Made by a program: the position numbers and the translations under genes. From positions 387,729 to 451,728 of the forward strand of contig VYZB01000077.1 in NCBI GenBank assembly GCA_013397455.1: a stretch of 64,000 bases of DNA, written 5' to 3'. Source of the stretch: Crotophaga sulcirostris. Its lineage: Eukaryota > Chordata > Aves > Cuculiformes > Crotophagidae. Shown piece after piece: positions 13,040-23,300 of the stretch (the first letter of the stretch is position 1; each line of letters opens with the position of its first letter). The notes below the pieces were generated by a model. It made no database searches. It was not told where the DNA came from and saw only the letters and a program-made list of their open reading frames with translations.

Positions 13040-13324
13040 GTAAGTTTTGCTTTCTAAATTTGTATTTCTACTTACTTCTCTTTATCTTTGTAGGATTTGG
13101 GTTATTTGAGACAATTGAAAAGCTTTCGGTAAACATTTTAGGGGTTTTATTGCAATTATATGAGTTAACTTGAGTGTCCTTTGAGTGACTATAGGTATGA
13201 GTGAGATTTTTATTTACACATCGGATCATTAAATTCTTCAGGTTGTGAGGGATTTTAGGAGGAGATCCAAAGTGCCTCCTCAAAGCAGTGTCAGTGCAGA
13301 GTTCAGACAAGTTTCCTTATGCAT

Positions 13325-14205
13325 TTTTTTCATTTCTCCAAGGAGAGAGATTCCATAGCTCCTCTGGACAGCCTGTTCCAATATTTAGTAATCTTCACAT
13401 TGACTTTTTTTCCTTTTATCACAGTTATCACAGTTGGAACATCTCCTGTTTGTTTATAACTGTCATCTCCTGCTCTGCTACATACCTCAGTAGTGTGCCT
13501 GGCTCCATCTTTTTGGCAACTTCTTCTTAGGCATTGGAAGGCTGCTATTAGGTTCCACAAAGCCTAGCGCTATCCTCTAAGCCTGATCATCCAAGCAGAT
13601 TTTTGTCATCTAGTAATTTATCTACCTAAACTCTGACTTCACAGGTTAGATACAGAGATGATATGGGAGACATGATGTCAAAAGTCTTGCTAAAGCCACA
13701 GTAAATGACATCCACTGCTCTCCCTTTATTCATAAATCTGGTCGTTTTATCACAAAAAGCAATCAAATTATTGAGGCTGTTTTATCCTTGGTAAATTTAT
13801 GCTGATTGATCTCAGTGGCTTTTTTCTCCTCTGTGTGCCCACAAATGGCTCCAAGAGGGCTTACTGGATGATTTTGCCAGGAATTGAAGTGAGGCTGGCC
13901 AGCCTGACTTTTTTTGATGGTGATGATGATGACAATGACTTTCTCCAGGCATTGGAGACCTCCTCTCCTGATCTCCATGACTTTTTGAAGATAATAGAGA
14001 GTGGCCTCACAATGGCATAACCTAGTCGATTCAGCCTGCTAAGATTTATCCCATTTGGTCCAATGGACCACTGTGAGCTGAAAATTTCTCAAGAGATCCC
14101 TGACTCTGGTCAGGTTCTGCTACTGGTAATTTCTCTCTTTCTTGAGTTATGTCTGTAGACACAAAGGCCTGAGAGACCCTGTTGGTGAAGACTGACTTCA
14201 GTTGC
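13325..14205 (-). repeat. Degenerate CR1 LINE, reverse-transcriptase to 3' region
   Basis: Read on the - strand, this is an old CR1 LINE copy running from the reverse-transcriptase domain (about 14205 to 13600) into the segment before the 3' UTR (13600 to 13325). Visible landmarks are NQHKFTKDK at about 13785-13811, matching the family's QHGFTKGKS block, and VDVIYCGFSKTFDIM at 13671-13715, matching motif A (family pattern YLDFSKAFD). The Leu-Asp of that motif is Cys-Gly here, so the catalytic Asp is lost. In-frame stops and indels break the frame throughout. The 3' part shows GGAACAGGCTGTCCAGAGGA (- strand, near 13360-13382), a hallmark of the CR1 tail region. It begins about 285 bp downstream of the 61-nt exon. 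Confidence 0.85.
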
Positions 14206-14489
14206 ACTGCAACGGGTAATGAATAGAAGAGACCTTTGTGACTTTACAACTAGTTTTTTGCTGTTCAGAGTGGTAAAGATAATACATTCCTTCTTTCTCT
14301 TTTTCATGAGCCCTAGATTGTTCTACAACTGTATTGAGTTTTGAACTTAAGAGTTCAAAAAAATCACTTTCAGCTAAGGATTGTACTAGAGACAAACACA
14401 CACATGAGGTACCTTCTATTTTTTGCCTATGTACATATGAAGGACGTGGTCTTAAAAGCAGGTTTTAAGGGGGTTCAGTAGTGTTTCAG

Positions 14490-14725
14490 TTGATATGGAT
14501 CCCTCGCTACATGAAAGACATTGAGCTGCTGGAATATGTGGAAGGAAGGATAATGAAGCTGATGAAGAGTCTGGAACACAAGTCTTGTGAGGAGCAGCTG
14601 AGGAAACTGGGGCCTTTCAGTCTGGAGAAAAGGAGTCTGAGGGAAGACCTCATTGCTTTTTACAAATACCAGAAAGGAGGTTGTGGCAAGGTGGATGTTA
14701 GTCTCAGGTTTTCATTCTGGGATGC
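14490..14725 (+). repeat. CR1 LINE fragment, end of coding region
   Basis: This is a + strand CR1 fragment derived from the end of ORF2. It includes the blocks ATGAAAGACATTGAGCTGCT, GGAACACAAGTCTTGTGAGG, TGGAGAAAAGGAGTCTGAGG and GAAGACCTCATTGCT. The translated stretch (MKDIELLEYVEGRIMKLMKS) matches the CR1 consensus MKDIELLERVQRRATKLVKG closely. A 90-codon open frame at 14481-14753 rides on this fragment and is not a gene. It is inverted relative to the CR1 at 13325-14205 and separated from it by about 285 bp. Confidence 0.85.
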
Positions 14726-16327
14726 CTTTCCAAAGCACGACAGACATTTCTAGATGTCTTCATTTCTGTTCTTCTGATCTCCAAGTAAATTGGAAATCGA
14801 AGGAAATGTAGCTATCATGTCAGTTGAGACAGAGCATTTATTTCTGATGGTGCTGTTCAGAGATCACTGTGGTTAATGCTCTAACTCTTTTTTGAGGGTT
14901 CCAATCTAGAAGGAGCATTATTAATAACCAGCTAACTAAAGTGTATAATATTTTGTTTCAAAGGGACTGTGCTATCCTTTTGCAAAATACGAAGGGTTTG
15001 AACAGAAAGTGCTGTCAGCAGACATATATATTTGTAATGATTTTTTTGACTCTTCACATCATAAAGGGCTTTTCTCTTACAGGATATTATCTTTAAATTT
15101 TACAGCATAACTTTGATTTCCGTATAAAAGCATAAGACAATGAATATGTTACAGTTATATAGAAGACAGACAAGTCTTTTTTCACCTTACAGTTTAATCC
15201 AGGTTTCATGAAAGACCTAGAAATGCATTTTTCTTCTCTGAATGTGTTAATGTGATATCAGCCGTGGCTGAATGAGTTGCTAATAGGTCATTTTATTTAG
15301 TTTCTCATTGAAACCTTTCTTGGTATTTTAAAACTATAATGGCCTTTCTGATAGAATTATGAATCTGCTGTATTAATTGCCACTCATTAAAGTATATTTC
15401 AATATAGAAAATGACTGTCGTAATTTCTATACTGTGGCTCTTTTCAATATATAAATAACACATCATTTATTTGTAATGTATAGGAAGGAACCACAGATTC
15501 CCAGATAGAAAACGTAAAGAACACTTTTGTATATTATTTAGGTAACCGATAAGTTCAGTTGATACTTTTCTTACTGAATGCTTTATGAAGAGTCTTGTTC
15601 TTCAGGATATGAGTGAAGACAGGGGATTGCTGCATTTGGAGAAGATCTGTGCCGTATCACTTAATATTTGTCACCAGTTTTCCATAGACATGATTACTTG
15701 TTGAAATGCTGTGCTAGTATTCAGAGGGAGATGTTGTGCCAGTACATGTTTACCTATGAACACTTTGCCTGCTCTGCTTCTGGTAGAAAGAATATTATGT
15801 GTTACTTTCCTACATAGGAAACACATAAAAAATACTGAAGAAGAACTAGAATTATTAAGACCTGTGCAGACCTGTTGATCTTCTCCTAACTCGCAGAATC
15901 AAAGATAACTTCAGAGCTTCGTAGTCAAGGAGAACTGAGGAAATTTGAAATGTCTTCTGCTTTTGACTAAAAAAAATAGCTTGCATGCATGATCTCCCAT
16001 GCAGCTGTGAAGTGCAGGTTTTTTTAAGGCAGTTCCAAACAAGTTCCACTGTTTAAAATAAAAAATGGCACATTCTTTCAGGTACGAATATGCTAGTTCA
16101 TATTTAAGAGCATAAGTTGTTAGTACTTGAATCTGCTCTTGCAGTGTCATCATTATTATAGGAAGTTTTAAAAAGGGCAAATGTAGCAGCTTCCTCCCTT
16201 CTATACCCTTTCTTATAAGAGAAATGTACAGTTTGCATTTGTTGTTAACCTAAAACATAACTTTCAGTGGTCTTGAAAATCTGAGGCTCTGATGTTGATA
16301 CATGTACCATTGGCAGGTCTTATTACA

Positions 16328-16494
16328 CAGTATCACAGTGTTACAAAGTTGGAAAGGACCTCTGAGATCATCCAGTCCAACCTAGAACCCAACGCTAACA
16401 CCAACTCATCATCTAAACCATGGCACTGAGTGCCTCATCCAATCTCCTCTTAAACACCTCCAGAGTTGGTGACTCCACCACCTCCCTGGGCAGA
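16328..16494 (-). repeat. CR1 LINE fragment, 3' end
   Basis: This is the reverse complement of a CR1 3' end. Reading the + strand it opens with a decayed TATCACAGTG tail and continues GGAAAGGACCTCTGAGATCA, TCCAGTCCAACC, then TCTCCTCTTAAACACCTCC and ends at CCTCCCTGGGCAG. These are antisense versions of the standard CR1 terminal blocks. Only the last 170 bp or so of the element survive. Open frames on both strands here (16413-16685, 16420-16617) derive from it. Confidence 0.88.
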
Positions 16495-17599
16495 ATCAGA
16501 TCTCCAGTACTTTTATTCCAGGAAAACAATTGGGTCCTGTTAGGACTATGTATTCTGTTCCCTTCTGCAGGCAGATACTTTTTATTTGTGTGTGTAATGC
16601 ACTGTGTTTCCATCTGAAACTGTGAAATAAAACGGGAATAGTAACATGAAGTTGTATACTTTAGTACAACAAAACCCAAAATCATAACAATTATATATTT
16701 TAGTACAGCTGAAGAACAGATTTTGTTGTACCCTTATTATGTAGTTTGTTTTTGCTGAGAAATACCCTGCAGTCCATATCCTCCTACATACTCGCTCCAT
16801 GCATTTTTAGTATTTCCTATTAACTTCTCATGTTCCACTCTATCTTGTTATTTTTGTAGCTCTCCCTGCAGCAGACTTCCCTTCTGTTCCTCTACTCACT
16901 GGAAAGCATCTTCCCACAGGTTTACTTCTTTACCTTTCCTCTTCATTCCAACAATCTTAAAGATGAAACAGGAAGCTGTTTGTTGCATAGCTTGGGCTAT
17001 CTTTGACATTCTTCACACATGAATTAGCAAGAACGTTGAGTGAGGTTTTTCCCTGATACTTCTGGCAGAGATATTGAGGCCCTGTGGGCAGAACACAAGC
17101 AATTCCAGCCCATACAGGAGATATTTACTGTCAACAGAATGCTCATTTATGTCTATGGATTTGAATTAAGCAGTTATCAACAAAACCAAAACATTAAATA
17201 CATGCACAATCCCAATGCAAAGTGCATTTTCTTGGGAATATATTTTAGGTTTGTATTTCTAGATGGAGTAATCACAAGCATCATATAGTATGTGTTCTAG
17301 GAGAAGATGTAGATGAGCTATGAGGAGCAAAATATACAAAATAAAAGGAAAAAGTAGCAATGTTTTTATGTAGTGCAATTCTCAAAAGGAGAAAATGATC
17401 TGCACTGTTTTCATATGTTCCCCAAATTCAATTTTCTATTATACAGTTTTCCTTTATCTATTTCCATCAATTTTGGGAGTCAAAAAGTAAGTATTGAAAA
17501 ACAAATAATAATAAAAAACTGCATTCAGAGCAATCTTACCTCTCTGTAAAGGACAGGCTCTTTGTTTTTCTTGCCTAACATTTTATTACTAGGGATTCA

Positions 17600-17805
17600 T
17601 GCATGACTTTACAGTCTTTGTTCTTCAGAGCACATCTGCTCCTGCTGTTTGTTCACCACCTGAAATCATAATCATTTCTTTGTTACATCACAATTAGTTA
17701 CTGTGAAGATGATTAGATTGTCACCAACAGATGATTATGATTTCAGATGGTAAATGAGCAGCAGGAGCAGATGATCTAAGGAACAAAGATACTTGATCTC
17801 ATGCA
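17600..17805. repeat. Long imperfect inverted repeat (foldback)
   Basis: Two arms, 17614-17675 and 17731-17790, are reverse complements at about 51 of 60 aligned positions, with one 2-nt gap. The perfect blocks are TCTGCTCCTGCTG-like (17635-17647 against 17760-17772) and GAAATCATAATCAT (17662-17675 against 17731-17744). A further 7-bp outer match (TGCATGA at 17600-17606 against 17799-17805) extends it. The 55-nt spacer holds its own small stem, TCACA (17688-17692) with TGTGA (17702-17706). It could be a palindromic DNA-transposon remnant or an ancient hairpin-like conserved repeat; I cannot assign a family. Confidence 0.85.
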
Positions 17806-20800
17806 ATTGTTCTCAATACAGTAAAAAAAGCAATAAGAATAAAGCAAATAGATATTCAAGTGTTTCTTTAATCCGTGATGAGGAATTGTGAGCATTTTTC
17901 CGTAAATAGTATCTGGTTTACTATTTTTTAAAATTTACTTAAATAACAAGAGGTGAAGAATGCAAGAAATATAAAAATACAAAAATATATAGTGTACTCC
18001 AAGTCCTAACTGTATAGTTACATTCAAATTATTACTTAGATGTTTCTTCACCATTTTGGGGGAGAAAAAAATGCAAAATAAGTATTTTTTTATTAAATTT
18101 TGCATACTAGGACATCTTCGCTTTAGAGGAAAAAAAATTTATATGAACTTCGTAGTTCTGGCCCTCTCTAGTATTTTATAGTCCTCTACATGTTTGTTTT
18201 TCAACTGGGGCTTCTGTTGAAGACTCCCAGTAGGTAATTTCATACCCCTGTATTTCCATGAACAATACCTGAAGTCTACAGTTTGGGCATAAAGTTTTTA
18301 TTTTGTATTTCAGACATTTTACTTAAATTTATGTGTTATATTTTGCTGAACTATTTAATTCTTTTGAGTGTGTTTCAAAGGTGATTTGCAGTGGATTGTG
18401 TGCATTTTTACTCACTAAGTACTGCTTTTTCATGGGACTCCACTTTTGAATTGCTTCCAAACTTACTAAACTTGGTCAGTTATAATGTACCTTTTCTAGG
18501 AGTTTGATACATCACTAAACATTTGTTGAATTATTTGTCATTCTGAATAGAAACCACAGTAAGAGAAGTTGATAACAACACTTATTTGATAACGCACAGT
18601 CTACAGAACAGTAGTTTTCCATCTGTTTGGTTTGTGGTTTTTCTGTTTTGTTTTGTGGGTTTTTTTTAGCGAACATACTGTCAGATGAACATTATACCAT
18701 CACTGTGTGTTTCAGTGAGCACTTCCGTCAGCTGAGGCCCTTGTCTACACTCTGTACATCTCATGACCTTGAGTAGAGTCTCTTAGAGCAGTTGGTTATG
18801 TTGAAATAGCGCCTTGCCCCTTTAGCTGCTGAGTTGATGTGCTAATTAAAAAAGATTTCGTGTGTCTGTTGATTAAAGTACTTGTGAGTGAAGATGCAGA
18901 TGTGTATTCTAGTGTTCCCTGACTGGTTTACAGGTAGTATATTCTGCATGTTTTAGGTACAAGTTAAGTGTAAAAAAAAAAAGTAAAAAAAGTGTTCCAA
19001 ACATACTACTGCCTGATTCTTGAGTAGTATGAGACTGAGAAGAAACCTGTCAGCTTTCTAGGAGACTGCTTCGCCATTAAGTTCTTGATGTATAAAATGT
19101 ATAAAGAGGGAACAACTACCATGACAGTAGGTAGCCAGCTCTGTGAGTAGAGATAATTTCAGAGAAATTCTGCTTTTGCTTTTCCCAGTCCCTGAAATTC
19201 CTATATGAATTACCTTTGCTCAAGGTTGCTTGTCTATTCCTTTGAAAAAAACTGCACATGAACTCGCAATGCAGAACTGTTTTCTAGTGTTAACTCTCAA
19301 ATTCAGATTTCATAATGTAATTCTGCAAATTATTTGCATCTGGATTTGTCTTCAGTCAAGCAAATGGAACCCTGTCGCACAATTAACCTCAGTACTGTGT
19401 TTCTCTAAATACTTTCACTTTTCTGAAGTCTTTTCTGATTTTTCTACTCCCTTCTCCCCAACCTGGAACCCACAATGTACCTCACCTTTAATCTAGGATA
19501 ATAATGTCCTTGAAAAATTGACTTGCTTGAGCTGAGGCTTTATTACTGTCAGAACCAAGACTTAAGTCTCCATTCTCTCCTCCATCCTATTTCCTTTTTG
19601 TCAAACATCTTATCCCTGTTACTTCCACTCCCCACCACTTTCTGCTCCTCTGATTTCATCTTCACTCATACCTATGCTGTGTTTGTTGATGTCCCCCTTG
19701 ACCTTACTAGCTTCAGGAACCTCTCTATCCTTCTCTGGTAGACTTGCTCATTCTTTCATCTCTTCTACGTGTGGGTCATGTCTTTGTTTTCATCATCACA
19801 ATTCTCATTCCCCTCTTAATCTGTTAATGAATAGTCTTGCTTGCACAGGTCACCTCTGGTCACTTAGGCACTCTCCTAATTGCTTTACTCCCTCAAAAAT
19901 CACTTTATTGCACCGTTTACAAGCACCTTGATTTGCCAGCTCACTAGCTTCTTTTGCTGCTGCTCCAGATTTGCTGATCCTCTTGACTGATAAGAATACT
20001 GTCCTTTCTTTTGCATTTAGATTGATTCTTTTCAGAACCTGCTTCTTCTTTATCTTAGGTTATCTACTCCACTGATATATTGTTGGAAACTTGTGATGCA
20101 GAAATTATCATGTAAAAATAATGGTGTCAGTGTTTTGTTTGCCTATTGGAATATTTCATAGACTACCCTGTAGAAATTCCCCACTGCAAACACTTAAATC
20201 TTATTTTTACCAAAATCTTATGTTCCCAAGCAGGAGTAAAGCTGTGGGAGATTTCAAAGGACTTTTCAAAGGACATGAGTTAAACACTAAACGTTAGAGA
20301 AATTGTGTACAAGTTTCCTGTGATACTGCAGTTTCCTTTTTGGCTGTACAGAACATGTTCCAGTGAAATTAAAGATATCAAGATCTGACTTTGTGAAGAA
20401 ATAAACAGTATTTGATTCATTGTCATGGTTATTTCAAGGTTAAATCAACTAGTATTTTAATGAGTGACTTTATATAACATCAGTTTGAGGTCATGTAGAC
20501 AAGATCTTTTGATTGAAGGACATTGTGTAATGACAAAACATTTTTTCATGTCTGAATATTGCAGTAGCTGGTGACTTAGAAATACCACAGATAGCTATGT
20601 TAAGTAGGTAATGATTGCATCTTTGTATTTCAAGCCAAGATTGTGTGTAGACTATTACTGAGAACATAATTGCCATGCTATTTGTCTATTCAGTTGTTTG
20701 ACGTTGTCTGAGTTCCTACTATGGTAATAAAACAAAATTTGAAAATATTCTAGTATATAAATAGGCTTCTACAGTGAGTGGAGTATAAAATAATTTCTTT

Positions 20801-22976
20801 TTATGATAATATTTACATTTTTCAGTGTTGTAATTGAAATAGTTATTTGGTTTTGTAAATTCTCCTTTTTGCTCTCAGTGGATTTGTAATGGGCCGTATT
20901 TTGGGGCATGTCTACGAGTTCTGTGGAGGAACTATTATATATGAAAGTCCTCCATGCCTTTTAAGGTTATGTCCGTTTTAACTTAAGTAATAATGAAGTC
21001 AGGAGTAGATCTAGGTCTGACTTTCCCTGCTTAATACCTTAATACAAGATTTTGCCATGTATTTTAAACAACACAATGTAAGAAGAATTTATTCAATGTC
21101 ACTACAGGTAACATAATCGGAAAGAAAGCTTTTTGATTATTATCTTTTGGGTATTTTATTTCTTTATGGACAATTTTTTCTTCATCCCGTGATGGATTAT
21201 TTCAAATATCAGGGTGTTAAACTTGATTTGAGATCATGTCATATACAGAATTATGTCATGGTTTACTTTACATCATTATACAAGTAGACCTGAAAGTTCT
21301 CCTTCATACCAGTACCCCATATCACTGACTGTAGTGCAAGGGAAGAGCATGAGCTTCAGGGGTGTCAGGGGAAGTCACACAGCACCAGACACTGCTTCTC
21401 ACGTACCAACAAGTATAGCTTTTCTGTAGGACAGGTGAGAGCCTAGGGAGAAACTTGTAGTTCTCTGAAAAAGAATAAGGTTGTGGTTTAGACCGAGTAT
21501 ACTGAGTATTCTTGAAACATGAAAAATCCATGAGTGACCTCAAACCAGGAGAACTGATTGAGTGAAGGCAGAGGAAGAGTATCCCTACACTGTTGGTCAA
21601 GTAGAATAGAGAGAAAATTAGCATTGGTACATGTATGTGTGGACTGACAATACAAACCTGGTAGTGAAGGTCGTCTTCTGGAGTTGAATGATAAAGTTGA
21701 AATTTCAGCTTTTTGTGTTTTCTGATCTTCCTGACAGAAATGGAAAATTGAAAATGGGACACCACTATAGACATTAAGTGACATTATGAGTGTGCAGGCA
21801 ACCCTGTCATCACTGAACTTTTCTTAACTTTCGTAGCCCACCTCTGTGCGGTAGCTTGTCACTGTCCCTCTATAAGTAAATTTTTGCAGAGTCTTATTAC
21901 ATTGTGGCTCATTTGGTGATATTGTCGGTCATGACCATTCCTCACCTCATTCCCCATGCAGAAATTTCCTCCGATGGTTAGTTTTGTTTTTTATGAACTC
22001 CAGAATGAGTGAAGGTTCAGACAGTGGAGGACCCTTTTGTAGAAAAGATAGCCCTATCTTCCTATCCAAAGGGACCCTTTAGGTTAGGAATAAAAATAAC
22101 ACCACTCCCAACAGGTTTTTGGATACTGCCACTACTGCTGCTGTTACAAAAGGAAGTGGAATCAAAGCACTGTTTATTACACTTGAAGGGGAAAGCTTGT
22201 GAAGTTTAGTTGTGCCATTTTGTGTTTTAATTGTACATTTACCTTGGAGTCTAAACTGCTGTTGTCTAATATATCATAGCAAAAGTGACAACGGAAGATC
22301 AAGAAATCTAGTCTAAGGAAAGAGAGGTCTTTGGTGTGGCGTATTAAGAAACTTCAGAAGGTTGTGTGAGAGTGGTAACAATTACCACCAAGGATGAGTA
22401 AGACATGTTTTTCAAATATAAGTGATTATATTGCATAGCTAGCCAGCATATTTAGCACGTTTGCCCACAGGTTTAAATAATATAAATGGAAATTGTTTTA
22501 ACATGTTTCATGAATGTGCCTCTAAGTTAATATCCAGCAGAAGGTGCGATGTTGTTGGTCTCAATGGTAGTGTTATAGATCCTGTAACTCCTAGTACTTA
22601 CGATGCTGCCTTTGGAGCATGGTGCAGTTAGCATGGGATAAATACTTACTGGACACAAAAATCCTAATTTTTTTAGCTGAAAAACTTAACAAAAATATTA
22701 AAATATTCACCTAGAGATGTTCTCCTCCAATGCGTAAAGGTGTTAGAGGACAGTATTTCTTCCTCCAATATTGTTTGTTAAATTCCTTGTTTGAAGACTA
22801 ATTAAGATAGTTTCTGAAGTTCTTCTGTTCTTTTACCTACTCTTCTGTTGATGTCATACTCTGTCTTATGTTAACATCTTCATTACTGTTCTAAATTATT
22901 GTATATATGGAGTCTTCTACAATTCAACAGAGATGAAGTAAGCAGGCAAGTGAGGATTAATACTAAAAATATCCTC

Positions 22977-23001
22977 AATAATATATTAAAAATATATTAT
23001 T
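22977..23001. repeat. Perfect AT-only palindrome
   Basis: AATAATATATT at 22977-22987 and its exact reverse complement at 22991-23001 are separated by AAA. The 11-bp arms are composed only of A and T, the kind of sequence that can extrude as a cruciform or form a short RNA hairpin. It sits in a very AT-rich stretch, so chance occurrence is plausible. Confidence 0.6.
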
Positions 23002-23220
23002 TTGATTTAATATATGCTTGATGTATGTTTTCAAGAGGCCAAGTTTTCATTGGCTTTTTAAAACAAGTTTTTAAGAACCTTTGTGAAACATAGGCCCTGA
23101 GTATAACAAGTTAATAGCTTGCAACTATATTAATATAATGTCTGCAATATTACACTACTTTGTTTCCAGAGGTAATCAATGATAGTAATATAATATCTGC
23201 CTCTCAGAGCCAATATATTT

Positions 23221-23300
23221 AAATTACTTATTGCTTATAAAGCACTTTGAAGTCTTTAGCAGAAAGGTGTTGCATAAGTGTAAAGGTACTATTATTAATT
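23221..23300 (+). repeat. Ancient retroposon-like tail (L3/MIR-type)
   Basis: The sequence contains TATAAAGCACTTTGAAG, AGAAAGGTGTTGCATAAGTG and a terminal ACTATTATTAA. This order (AAAGC-CTTTGA, AAAGG-GCTATATAAGTGC, then ATT repeats) resembles the 3' tail of very old amniote CR1-clade LINE/SINE families as I remember it. It is heavily decayed; the family name is not certain. Confidence 0.45.

Noticed and set aside
14481..14753. 90-codon open frame that looks protein-like
   Set aside because: It is a fragment of CR1 ORF2, not a host gene.
21322..21774. 150-codon open frame on the - strand, the longest in the window
   Set aside because: In 64 kb of six-frame AT-rich sequence one frame of this length is about what chance gives. 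It lacks a recognisable domain, sits in an intron on the opposite strand and overlaps another open frame (21488-21784).
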